Below, piece by piece: positions 27,447-35,289 of a DNA stretch of 64,000 nucleotides. Every line of letters begins with the position of its first letter. The first letter of the stretch is position 1. The notes below the pieces were generated by a model. That model did not search any database. It was given only the letters and a program-made list of their open reading frames with translations, and had not been told where the DNA came from. This DNA comes from Lachnospiraceae bacterium (lineage in GTDB: Bacteria; Bacillota; Clostridia; Lachnospirales; Lachnospiraceae). The stretch lies in assembly GCA_022791635.1 (NCBI GenBank), contig JAAVZL010000005.1:41408-105407 (forward strand). The letters run 5' to 3'. The translations under genes were made by a program, and so were the position numbers.

Positions 27447-28808
27447 ATGTCCGTATACCGCAGAGCGTTTCTTTATACTACAAGAAAAAAGGGGAAAACC
27501 GCGCTGCTCCTGCTGATATTGACAGTTCTTATGATTCTGGTTTTCATGGGAACAGCCATCAATCAGACGGCCAGGAAGGCCTCGGCCGGCTTGCGGGAGG
27601 AGCTGGGAGGATATTTTAAGATTGCCCCGGACTATCAGAAAATGAGCGTGAATCAGCGTGTGGATCAGGCCCTGGTGGATCAGGTGATGGAGATAGAGGG
27701 GATCAAGTCCTGCAATGCCATGGATCTTCAATATCTGGCTGTGGAGAACCTGACTCTTGAGCCGGGGAAATTTACCCTGGAGGGGGACGAAAAGGGACAA
27801 ATGGCCCGTTTCCTGGGAAATACCTCCAGTGAGCTTCATGAGTACTTTTATCTGAATTTATTCACGCTGGAGGAGGGGCGGCATCTCAAGCCCGAAGACA
27901 AGGGAAAGGCACTGATATCCAAAACCTTGGCCCAAAGAAATCATCTGACCTTGGGAGATACCGTTTCTGCCCGGCTGATGGAAGGAGCCTCCCGGACCGC
28001 GGGAGCAGAGAAGGAGTTTCCCTTTGAGATCATCGGAATTTTTGACGAGGGATATCAGGAGGGCATAAGCCAGAATACGCCGGAGTGTGATATGGCTTCG
28101 AACTTTATCTTTATTGACGTTGCCTCCAGCCAGATCATCAACGAAGCAGAAAGGGGAGCCGCCAATCCTTCCTTTCTCGGGGGAGCCGCTTTTTTTGTAA
28201 AGGATCCCAGAGAGCTTGAGCGGATCGTGGAGGCCGTGGAGGAGCTTCCGGGATTGGACTGGCAGTCCTTAAAGCTGATGGTGAATAACTCGGCTTATGA
28301 GAGCCGCATGGAGCCCTTAATGCGTCTGGAGGGAATGACCTCCCTTTTGGTGTGGCTGATTGCGACAATCGGCGTGATTGTGGTTTCCCTTTTGCTGGCC
28401 CTTTGGGAGCGGGATCGGATTCATGAGGCGGGAGTTTTAATGTCCTTTGGAATCTCCAGGCGGAATATTCTCTGGCAGCATTTTTTGGAGTGTACGGCAG
28501 TGTTTTTGCTTGCTTTTTGCCTGGCGCTTATAGGCTCCATACCCTTGTCAGGCTGGGTCGGAGGGAAGCTTTACAGCCGGATGACGGTTGGGGAGGAAGA
28601 AAATGCCGTGGAGCAATATGATTATTTACAGGATCCCGTTCCCCTTAATGCCCTGGGGGAATCCGGGGAGCTGGAAGTGACACTGGAGCCGGGAGCAGCA
28701 GTTCTTTTGGGGATAACGGGGACTTTGATCGTAGGCGCCTGCGTAAGCATGGCTTTTTGCGTGATTGGCAGGCGAAAGCCCAAAGAGCTTTTGACCATCA
28801 TGGAGTAA
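27447..28808 (+). CDS. FtsX-like ABC transporter permease 2
   Basis: 453 aa paralogue of the preceding gene; both begin with the related strings RVYLYITRKKARSLLLLILL and RRAFLYTTRKKGKTALLLLI, pointing to tandem duplication. Domain order: N-terminal helix, extracytoplasmic domain, three helices with ALWERDRIHEAGVLMSFGIS in place of the usual RRREIG motif. AAGGGGGGTGAG precedes the ATG. The next gene, the ATPase, begins 11 nt after the stop. Confidence 0.87.
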   Translation: MSVYRRAFLYTTRKKGKTALLLLILTVLMILVFMGTAINQTARKASAGLREELGGYFKIAPDYQKMSVNQRVDQALVDQVMEIEGIKSCNAMDLQYLAVENLTLEPGKFTLEGDEKGQMARFLGNTSSELHEYFYLNLFTLEEGRHLKPEDKGKALISKTLAQRNHLTLGDTVSARLMEGASRTAGAEKEFPFEIIGIFDEGYQEGISQNTPECDMASNFIFIDVASSQIINEAERGAANPSFLGGAAFFVKDPRELERIVEAVEELPGLDWQSLKLMVNNSAYESRMEPLMRLEGMTSLLVWLIATIGVIVVSLLLALWERDRIHEAGVLMSFGISRRNILWQHFLECTAVFLLAFCLALIGSIPLSGWVGGKLYSRMTVGEEENAVEQYDYLQDPVPLNALGESGELEVTLEPGAAVLLGITGTLIVGACVSMAFCVIGRRKPKELLTIME

Positions 28809-28819
28809 GGAGGCAAAGG

Positions 28820-29446
28820 ATGGGAGTTTTAGAGGCAAAAGAGGTTACATATCACTACACCGAGGGAAAGCCGGTTTTGAATCAGGTAAGCTTAAGCTTT
28901 GAAAAGGGAAAGCTGTACGTGATCCTGGGACCCTCCGGATGCGGAAAGACCACACTTCTTTCCCTGCTGGGCGGTTTGGATGTGCCGGACGGAGGAGAGA
29001 TTTTATTTGAGGGAAAAGAGCTTAAAGAAATCGGACTGGAGCGGTATCGGCATGAGCATGTTTCCTTTGTGTTTCAGAATTACAACTTGATCGATTATAT
29101 GACGCCCGAGGAGAATGTGGCTCTTACCACTCGGGAGGATCCGCTCCCCACACTGCTGTCCCTTGGATTGACCCAGGAGGAAGTAAGACGCAATGTCTTA
29201 AAGCTTTCCGGCGGTCAGCAGCAGAGGGTGGCCATTGCCCGCGCTCTGGCGTCCCAAGCGCCGGTGATATTGGCCGATGAGCCTACCGGAAATCTGGACG
29301 AGGCAACGGCGCAGGAGATCACAGGAATTCTGAAATCTGCAGCAAAGCAGTACCATCGCTGTGTCATTGTCGTAACCCATTCCAATGAGGTGGCAAAAGA
29401 GGCAGATGCGGTGATTACCCTGAAAAACGGTATGGCCTTGCTCTGA
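28820..29446 (+). CDS. ABC transporter ATP-binding protein for the FtsX pair
   Basis: 208 aa. Walker A GPSGCGKTT, Q-loop in VFQNYNLIDYMTPEENV, signature LSGGQQQRVAIARAL, Walker B VILADEPTGNLD and His in VVTHSNE are all intact. ATG 28820 has AAGGAGG 6 nt upstream, so the longer frame from 28757 inside the permease gene is rejected. The protein is shorter than typical (about 225 aa), which is due to a short tail ending at LKNGMALL rather than a missing motif. Confidence 0.9.
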   Translation: MGVLEAKEVTYHYTEGKPVLNQVSLSFEKGKLYVILGPSGCGKTTLLSLLGGLDVPDGGEILFEGKELKEIGLERYRHEHVSFVFQNYNLIDYMTPEENVALTTREDPLPTLLSLGLTQEEVRRNVLKLSGGQQQRVAIARALASQAPVILADEPTGNLDEATAQEITGILKSAAKQYHRCVIVVTHSNEVAKEADAVITLKNGMALL

Positions 29447-29505
29447 CGAAAAAGAGGGTAGAGGCTTTAGGAAGGGGATAAGAGAGGTTTGGAGGCAATT
29501 TTGAA

Positions 29506-30468
29506 ATGATGATACTGATAGGGGCAGGCATAATCCTTGCAAGTCTGTGTATTCTGACAATTTATATCTCTTACCGGGAGGTATTCTATGCCATACCAAA
29601 GGCAGAGGAGGATGCCCATGTTCTGCCGAAAGGGGAGCAGTACAAAAAGAATGAGGAGCGGATGCACAGCCTGATTCGTGAAATGGAGGAGCTTCCCTAT
29701 GAGCTGCTTTTTATCCAGGCCTGGGATAAGACCCGCCTTGTGGGGAGATATTATCATGTACAGGACGGGGCGCCCTTTCAGATCCAGCTTCACGGCTATC
29801 GGGGAATGGCCATAAGAGATTTCTGCGGAGGAAATAAGCTGGCCCGGGAAATGGGTCATAATACCATCGTGGTGGATGAACGGGCTCACGGAAGAAGCAC
29901 CAGCCGCACCATTACCTTTGGCATTAAGGAGCGCAAAGACTGCTTAAGCTGGGTCCATTATGTATGTGAGCATTTCGGAAGCGATACGCCCATCTTTCTC
30001 TCCGGTGTCTCCATGGGGGCGGCTGCCGTTCTCATGGCCTCGGATTTGGATCTTCCCCAAAATGTCATCGGCATTATTGCAGACAGCCCTTACTCCTCGC
30101 CTGCGGCCATTATTGCAAAGGTCTGTAAGGATCGGGGGCTGCCGCCCTCTGTGCTGCTTCCCATCATCCGTCTGGGCGCACGATGCTTTGGTCATTTTGA
30201 TCTGGAGGAGACAACGGCCATAGATGCGGTCCGCCGCACCCGGATTCCCATTCTCCTCATTCACGGAGAGGATGACCGCTTTGTGCCCTGCCGCATGAGT
30301 CAGGAGATTTGGTCCGCCTGCGGTGGTCCCCGCACGATTAAGACCTTTCCCGGCGCCGGCCATGGACTCAGCTACATGGCGGATACCAAGCGCTATGAGC
30401 GTCTGGTGAAGCAGTTTGTGGGAGAATGTCTCCAGAGGCAGGAACTATCGAAAAACTTCAAAAAATGA
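29506..30468 (+). CDS. Membrane-anchored alpha/beta hydrolase
   Basis: 320 aa. A single N-terminal helix (residues 1-21) tethers a cytosolic or external alpha/beta-hydrolase domain. Visible motifs: HGYRGMAIRDF, nucleophile GVSMG with Ser169, acid in HGEDDRFVP and His in FPGAGHGLSY, so the triad is complete. It resembles the YqkD/DUF-type hydrolases of Firmicutes related to prolyl oligopeptidase-like S9 enzymes; substrate unknown. It follows the ATPase by 59 nt and may be in the exporter operon. Confidence 0.87.
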   Translation: MMILIGAGIILASLCILTIYISYREVFYAIPKAEEDAHVLPKGEQYKKNEERMHSLIREMEELPYELLFIQAWDKTRLVGRYYHVQDGAPFQIQLHGYRGMAIRDFCGGNKLAREMGHNTIVVDERAHGRSTSRTITFGIKERKDCLSWVHYVCEHFGSDTPIFLSGVSMGAAAVLMASDLDLPQNVIGIIADSPYSSPAAIIAKVCKDRGLPPSVLLPIIRLGARCFGHFDLEETTAIDAVRRTRIPILLIHGEDDRFVPCRMSQEIWSACGGPRTIKTFPGAGHGLSYMADTKRYERLVKQFVGECLQRQELSKNFKK

Positions 30469-30567
30469 TGCAATTATGATGTTTTCATGATGATCTTCTG
30501 ATGCTCCGGTATTGTAAGGTAAGAAAGAACAAAGCAATCCTACCAAAGAGCAAAAGAGGTGTAATCC

Positions 30568-32607
30568 ATGAAACAAACAAAAAGATGTCTGTGTCTTGTG
30601 CTATCCTGCCTCCTTTTTCTGCTGGCCTGCCCCCTGACCGTCTATGCCGGGGAGGAAGGAGAGGAGCAGGAGAAGGAGAAGGATGTGACGCTGGCCCCCT
30701 ATTTTCTGGTGGAGGGTACGGATCCGTCTACCGATCCCTTTCCCTTAAAGGGAACGGAGGTTACGGCAAATGTGAACGGAACCATCGCAGAGATTCACGT
30801 GACCCAGCGCTATGCCAATGAGGGAGAGAATCCCATCAATGCCAAGTATGTATTTCCGGCCTCCACCCGGGCTGTGGTTCACGGAATGACCATGACCGTG
30901 GGAAATCACATGGTGCGGGCCCAGATTAAGGAAAAGGAGGAGGCCAAGGAGGTATACGAGGAGGCCAAGAGCGAAGGCAAGAGCGCGTCCCTTCTGGAGG
31001 AGGAGAGGCCCAATGTCTTTACCATGAATGTGGCAAATATCATGCCGGGGGACGAGATTGCCATTGAGCTTACCTATACGGAGCTGATTGAACCGGAGGA
31101 AGGGCTCTACCAGTTTGTATTTCCCACAGTGGTGGGCCCCCGCTACAGCGGTCTGGTAACGGAGGAAGAGGCCGAGGAGGGAAGCTGGATGGAGAGCCCC
31201 TATCTGGAGGAAGGAACGCCTGTGGACAGCACTTATGATATCACCGTCAACCTTTCCACCGGAGTTCCCATTTCGGATCTTGCCTGCAACACCCACAAAA
31301 TAAAAGTAAAACAGGAGCAGGAGGCGTCCGCAGTCGTCACCCTGGCAGATACCGGGACCTTTGCAGGGGACCGGGACTTTATCCTGGAGTACCGGCTTAC
31401 GGGAGAAGCCATGAGCTCCGGCCTCATGCTCTACGAGGGAGAGAAGGAGAACTTCTTTCAGCTGACCGTACAGCCGCCCAAGCGCTACGATCCGCGAGAA
31501 GTGCCTCCCCGAGAGTACATCTTTGCCCTGGATGTGTCCGGCTCCATGGACGGCTATGCTTTGAATACGGCCAAGAAGCTTATCAGTGACCTGGTATCCC
31601 ATCTGAACGAAACGGACCGCTTTAATGTGATCCTCTTTTCGGATACGGTGTGGACCCTGTCCCCTACCTCCCTGGAGGCCAAAAAGTCCAACATCGACAG
31701 TGCCCTGCAATTGATTGAGGATCAAAAGGGAGGTGGCGGAACGGAGCTTCTCTCCGCTCTTCTCACAGCCGTTCACATTCCCAAGGAGGAGGATACGGCC
31801 AGAACCGTTGTGATGATCACCGACGGCTATATTTACGATGAAAAGGAGATTTTTGACCACATTCGGGAAAATCTGGGGGATGCCAGCTACTTTGCCTTTG
31901 GCATCGGAAGCTCCGTAAACCGCTATCTGATTGAGGGAATTGCCGCCACAGGCATGGGCGAGGACTTTGTGGTGACCGAGGAGTCCGAGGCTTCGGAGGC
32001 TGCCAAGCGTTTCCGCACCTATGTGGAGGCGCCCCTTCTGACGGATGTTCAGGTAGAATTTGACGGTATGGAGGTCTATGGAACAGAGCCCGGGGGAATT
32101 CCGACTTTGTATGCAAGCCGTCCCATCCTGCTCTATGGAAAATGGCGGGGAGAGCCGAAAGGCACGGTTCGCATTACGGGAAAACGGGGCGGAGAGGATT
32201 ATGTGGAGGAAATTCCCGTTACCGAGGCATGTATTGCCCAGGAAAATGAGGCTATTTCCTATCTCTGGGCCAGAAAACGGGTGGAGATGCTGACGGATTA
32301 CAGCTCGAAGAGCGGAGACCAGGTCAAGAAGGAGGTCACCTCCATCGGTCTCAAATACAGTATGGTCACTCCCTATACCTCCTTTGTGGCAGTGGTGGAG
32401 GAGGTGCGCAATCCGGAAGGGGACAGTAAAGACGTGAAACAGCCCAATTCCCTGCCCTTTGGCGTATCGGGGCTGGCTGTGGGAGGAGGCTATCAAATCG
32501 GCGCAGAGCCAAGTGAAATGCTTCTGGGGCTTCTTTTGGGGAGTCTATTCTTTGGGCGGCTTGTCCTTTCCAGACGAAAAAGGCAGGTGAGGACTCTTGA
32601 AGAATAA
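30568..32607 (+). CDS. VIT and von Willebrand factor A domain protein with C-terminal exosortase-type sorting signal
   Basis: Secreted, membrane-anchored protein of 679 aa. A signal peptide (residues 1-27, ending VYAGEE) is followed by a VIT (inter-alpha-trypsin inhibitor heavy chain) domain (about 55-190, with ITQ-type strands IHVTQRYANEGENPINAKYV) and a vWA domain (about 313-490) with an intact MIDAS, DVSGSMD near 322. The C-terminus is tripartite: EPSE at 647-650, a hydrophobic helix and the basic cluster SRRKRQ, like PEP-CTERM-type signals. The adjacent gene, overlapping by 11 nt, is an exosortase, so this is very likely its dedicated substrate. Function of the exposed vWA domain is unknown, probably adhesion or metal-dependent binding. 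Confidence 0.85.
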   Translation: MKQTKRCLCLVLSCLLFLLACPLTVYAGEEGEEQEKEKDVTLAPYFLVEGTDPSTDPFPLKGTEVTANVNGTIAEIHVTQRYANEGENPINAKYVFPASTRAVVHGMTMTVGNHMVRAQIKEKEEAKEVYEEAKSEGKSASLLEEERPNVFTMNVANIMPGDEIAIELTYTELIEPEEGLYQFVFPTVVGPRYSGLVTEEEAEEGSWMESPYLEEGTPVDSTYDITVNLSTGVPISDLACNTHKIKVKQEQEASAVVTLADTGTFAGDRDFILEYRLTGEAMSSGLMLYEGEKENFFQLTVQPPKRYDPREVPPREYIFALDVSGSMDGYALNTAKKLISDLVSHLNETDRFNVILFSDTVWTLSPTSLEAKKSNIDSALQLIEDQKGGGGTELLSALLTAVHIPKEEDTARTVVMITDGYIYDEKEIFDHIRENLGDASYFAFGIGSSVNRYLIEGIAATGMGEDFVVTEESEASEAAKRFRTYVEAPLLTDVQVEFDGMEVYGTEPGGIPTLYASRPILLYGKWRGEPKGTVRITGKRGGEDYVEEIPVTEACIAQENEAISYLWARKRVEMLTDYSSKSGDQVKKEVTSIGLKYSMVTPYTSFVAVVEEVRNPEGDSKDVKQPNSLPFGVSGLAVGGGYQIGAEPSEMLLGLLLGSLFFGRLVLSRRKRQVRTLEE

Positions 32608-33382
32608 GAACTACGGAGGTCTTTATGTATTGGGACTTCTGATCGTCCTGGGGCTTAAGAGATATGCGCGCCTGGCCGGGGCAGAGGAGCTGTTGTGGCT
32701 CCTTGGCCCTACCGCCCGGTGGGCCGGTATGCTCTTAAAAGTCTCCTTTTTTTATGAATCGGGCGTGGGCTTTGTGAACCGTTCCTTACGGTTTATCATT
32801 GCGCCGGAATGCGCCGGGCTTCGCTTTCTGATGATTGCCTTCCTGATGCTTTGCTGGTCCTTTGTCCACCGCATGGGGAGCCTTCAGAAGGGATTGTTGT
32901 GGACCCTCTTAAGCCTTCCGGTTTCCTGCATGGTGACGGTGTTTGTAAACGGCATCCGGATAGCCCTGGCAATTCTTTTACCTCCTCTTTTGTCAGGCCC
33001 GGAAGGAGGCAAAGGAGGAATCACCTCCGGGCAGCTTCATACGGCTATCGGAACCATGGTTTATTTTCTGTCTCTTTTGGCCTTGTATAGAATAGGAGAT
33101 GGCATTTCGAGGAAAATAGCGGGAATGGAGAAGGAGCGCTCCTTCTTAAGCAGGCTCCTTCCGGTGGTCTGGTATCTGGGTCCCGTGTTAGGATTTCCCC
33201 TTTTAAGCAGAATGGCCTACGGGGATTTTGCAGATTTTGCAGGCTACGAGCTTCCGGTGCTTTTGGTCTGCGGCAGTGTGCTTCTGATCTTAGGCCTTCT
33301 GGCCCTGAGCAAAAAGCGCTTCCTAAGGCTATATAGGAATGAAAGACGGGGCAAAGGTTTTTTTATGTCGTATAGAACATAG
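32597..33382 (+). CDS. Exosortase family protein (XrtK-like)
   Basis: Polytopic membrane transpeptidase-like processing enzyme, 261 aa with about seven or eight helices. The exosortase catalytic residues are recognisable: Cys72 in APECAGLRF, Arg121 in VNGIRIALA and His148 in QLHTAIGTMVYF. Translation starts at TTG 32597: GGTGAGGA lies just upstream, the gene overlaps the VIT/vWA gene, and the next in-frame ATG would remove the first helices. Exosortases recognise PEP-CTERM-like C-terminal signals; the preceding gene carries one (EPSE, helix, basic tail). Assignment to the XrtK subgroup is from memory of its pairing with VIT-domain targets and needs a profile search. Confidence 0.85.
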   Translation: MKNKNYGGLYVLGLLIVLGLKRYARLAGAEELLWLLGPTARWAGMLLKVSFFYESGVGFVNRSLRFIIAPECAGLRFLMIAFLMLCWSFVHRMGSLQKGLLWTLLSLPVSCMVTVFVNGIRIALAILLPPLLSGPEGGKGGITSGQLHTAIGTMVYFLSLLALYRIGDGISRKIAGMEKERSFLSRLLPVVWYLGPVLGFPLLSRMAYGDFADFAGYELPVLLVCGSVLLILGLLALSKKRFLRLYRNERRGKGFFMSYRT

Positions 33383-33869
33383 GCAGCCCCGGCGGGCTGA
33401 AGGTGAAGGAGAAGAAGCAGATCACCAGCAGAAGCAAAAGGGCATAATTGGCCAAAAGAGGCAGATGCATACTGGGACATTGCACCTCAAAATAGCGGGA
33501 GGACAGGAAGGTGACCAGGACACTGAATATAAAGATCAGAATGTCGGCTGCCAGAAAGTCTCTTCCGCTGACTCCTGTGTAGGTAAAAAAGGCGGCTACA
33601 ATGAAAAACATGCCTAAGAGTACCCCCACAATCCGGGAGGTAAGAAAGCGCCCGGAGGTTTTGAAGAGTACAATCACCTCAAAGAGGGTATAGAGAAAGG
33701 TGGGAAAAAACAGCATTTTCAGATGCTCCCACACGGATTCGTTGACCGGGGCAAACAAAGCCACAAAGGGGTTTTCCATACTCCATTCATAGGCGAAATG
33801 AAGCAAAACTCCGGCAATCATGGTAAAAAGGATGCCAAAGAGCAAGTTGGTGCCTTCTCTGATTTTCAT
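33363..33869 (-). CDS. DUF6512-like integral membrane protein
   Basis: 168-residue protein with five hydrophobic helices and the characteristic PVNESVWEHLKMLFFP near residues 42-57. Function unknown. Its 3' end overlaps the convergent exosortase gene by 20 nt. AAGGAGAAG precedes the ATG. The family is widespread in clostridia; the family number is my recollection. Confidence 0.75.
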   Translation of the reverse strand: MKIREGTNLLFGILFTMIAGVLLHFAYEWSMENPFVALFAPVNESVWEHLKMLFFPTFLYTLFEVIVLFKTSGRFLTSRIVGVLLGMFFIVAAFFTYTGVSGRDFLAADILIFIFSVLVTFLSSRYFEVQCPSMHLPLLANYALLLLLVICFFSFTFSPPGLPMFYTT

Positions 33870-33947
33870 AAGCTTCTCCTTAAATATTTCAGAAATATTA
33901 AAAAATGGACGTGTTAATGTAACATATATGAAATTATTGTATGCTGA

Positions 33948-33975
33948 TTAGAACCGGAAAAGGTTCTAATTTTTT
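33948..33975 (+). terminator. Orphan intrinsic terminator in a divergent intergenic region
   Basis: TTAGAACC (33948-33955), loop GGAAAA, GGTTCTAA (33962-33969) and six T. There is no plus-strand gene immediately upstream, since the neighbour at 33363-33869 runs the other way. It may terminate an antisense or small transcript. Confidence 0.6.
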
Positions 33976-34117
33976 GCTTTAAATTTTATTAATCATTGTC
34001 TATAATCACTGGAATAAATGCGTAATTGGATAAAAATGGAATAAATTTACAAAAAGAGTAACGAATCTTAAGATGTCCGGTTGACGGACAAGGAGAAGGT
34101 TTTTATAATATTGTATT

Positions 34118-34933
34118 ATGAATAAGTTAAGAGATTGTGCGATTGTGCTGGGATTGGCAGGGGCCATTTTGATGGTAACTGCCGATACGAAAGAGGTAGA
34201 AGCAACGAGTGGCATCTCTTACAAAAGCGAAGCGGTTTCCTGCCTAAGCTTTCAGGCGGCAGGAGATCAGTGGTTAGAGGAAGCAGATATCGAGCTTACA
34301 AGAATCCGTAAGGAGCAGGAGATAGAGGAGGAGCTTGCAAGGCAGAAGGCGGAGCAGGCCGAGAAGAAGCGAAAGGAGGAAGAGGAGAGAAAAGCCTACG
34401 AGGAAGAGGAACGAGCGGCCCAAGAGGCGAAAGAAGCAGAAGAACAGGCGGCGGCCCAGGCGGCAGCCGAGGCTTTGGAAAGGGAAGAGACACAAGAAGC
34501 GGCCGCGGAGGATGGAGCGCCGATTGAGAACGGCGGATGGATCTACGAGGTGTCCACGGCAGATTATCAGGCCCTTTTAAAGATTGTGGAGGCAGAGGCC
34601 TCCGGTGAAGATGCAACCGGACGGATGCTGGTGGCAAATGTAGTGCTGAACCGGGTTAAGAGCGGCTCCTTCCCTGATACCATAGAGGGAGTTGTCTACC
34701 AGACAAAGGGCGGCAAGGCACAGTTTTCTCCTGTGGCTACCGGGAAGATTGAACGGGTACGGGTATCCGAGGCGACCATAGAAGCGGTGGAGAGAGCTCT
34801 TTGCGGGGAGGATCCTTCCCAGGGAGCGCTGTATTTTGTGGCGCCGGCCTATGCCAATCCGGAAAGCCTTCAGTGGTTCCGCGGCAGTCTGACCCAGGTG
34901 CTGGTGCACCATGGCCATGAATTTTACAGGTAA
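34118..34933 (+). CDS. SleB-like cell wall hydrolase with coiled-coil spacer
   Basis: 271 aa. An N-terminal signal or anchor segment (residues about 6-24), then a long Glu/Lys/Ala-rich coiled coil (about 62-132), then a Hydrolase_2/SleB catalytic domain (about 145-271) with LLKIVEAEASGEDATGRMLV, the acid Glu of VEAEA as the likely catalytic residue, then VANVVLNRVKSGSFPDTIEG and QFSPV. Related enzymes cleave spore cortex or vegetative peptidoglycan. The start is uncertain: GGAGAAGG lies 18 nt before ATG 34118, further than ideal. A possible -10 (TATAAT, 34001-34006) is present, but the -35 is poor. Followed directly by 6S RNA. Confidence 0.8.
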   Translation: MNKLRDCAIVLGLAGAILMVTADTKEVEATSGISYKSEAVSCLSFQAAGDQWLEEADIELTRIRKEQEIEEELARQKAEQAEKKRKEEEERKAYEEEERAAQEAKEAEEQAAAQAAAEALEREETQEAAAEDGAPIENGGWIYEVSTADYQALLKIVEAEASGEDATGRMLVANVVLNRVKSGSFPDTIEGVVYQTKGGKAQFSPVATGKIERVRVSEATIEAVERALCGEDPSQGALYFVAPAYANPESLQWFRGSLTQVLVHHGHEFYR

Positions 34934-34964
34934 AAATTATGTAAACACAGGATGAAAATTTCTA

Positions 34965-34993
34965 TTGCCAAGAGGCATAGAATGGGGTATAAT
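34965..34993 (+). promoter_or_regulatory. Promoter of 6S RNA
   Basis: TTGCCA (34965-34970), 17-nt spacer, TATAAT (34988-34993). Transcription should begin near 35000, a few bases before the closing stem of the RNA. Confidence 0.75.
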
Positions 34994-34999
34994 GACAAA

Positions 35000-35226
35000 A
35001 GATAAGAAAGTAAATCCTGGGGTGTTCGTTAGGCCGCTATTTTGAACCTACATTTACGTTTATGGGATTCCAAGATCTCAGTCTGGATGTCAGGCCTCCG
35101 TTTGCAGTGGAAGGCAGAAGGGCTGTTGAGGTTACCCACCTAGCTCTGCTAGGCGTCAAAATTGCGGAGACGGCATTTTGGGTTTGCATTTAGAAAAAAG
35201 CAGCCGGTGAACGGCTGCTTTTTTGT
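35000..35226 (+). ncRNA. ssrS: 6S RNA
   Basis: Small RNA that mimics an open promoter and sequesters sigma-A RNA polymerase. The 5' side has CCTGGGGTGTTCGTTAGGCC and the 3' side GCGGAGACGGCATTTTGGG; these pair as the closing stem, as in 6S RNAs where GTTCG and GGCAT flank it. The centre includes ACCCACCTAGCTCTGCTAGG, typical of clostridial members. The mature RNA probably ends near 35190, and a perfect terminator, AAGCAGCCG-GTGAA-CGGCTGCTT with T6, follows at 35196-35226. It has its own promoter and lies between two cell-wall genes. I recognise it from structure and landmark sequences, not from a covariance search. Confidence 0.85.
35196..35226 (+). terminator. Terminator of 6S RNA
   Basis: AAAAAGCAGCCG and CGGCTGCTTTTT form a 12-bp stem around GTGAA, followed by the T-tract. 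Confidence 0.85.
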
Positions 35227-35289
35227 TCTGAATTCATAGCCTTTCGAATAAGCTAGAAGATAAAAATCATTTTTAAGGGACAGGTTGGA

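Noticed and set aside
30745..32496. A 583-codon minus-strand frame opposite the VIT/vWA gene
   Set aside because: The plus strand encodes recognisable VIT and MIDAS motifs; the antisense translation has no motifs and its length follows from codon bias in the real gene.
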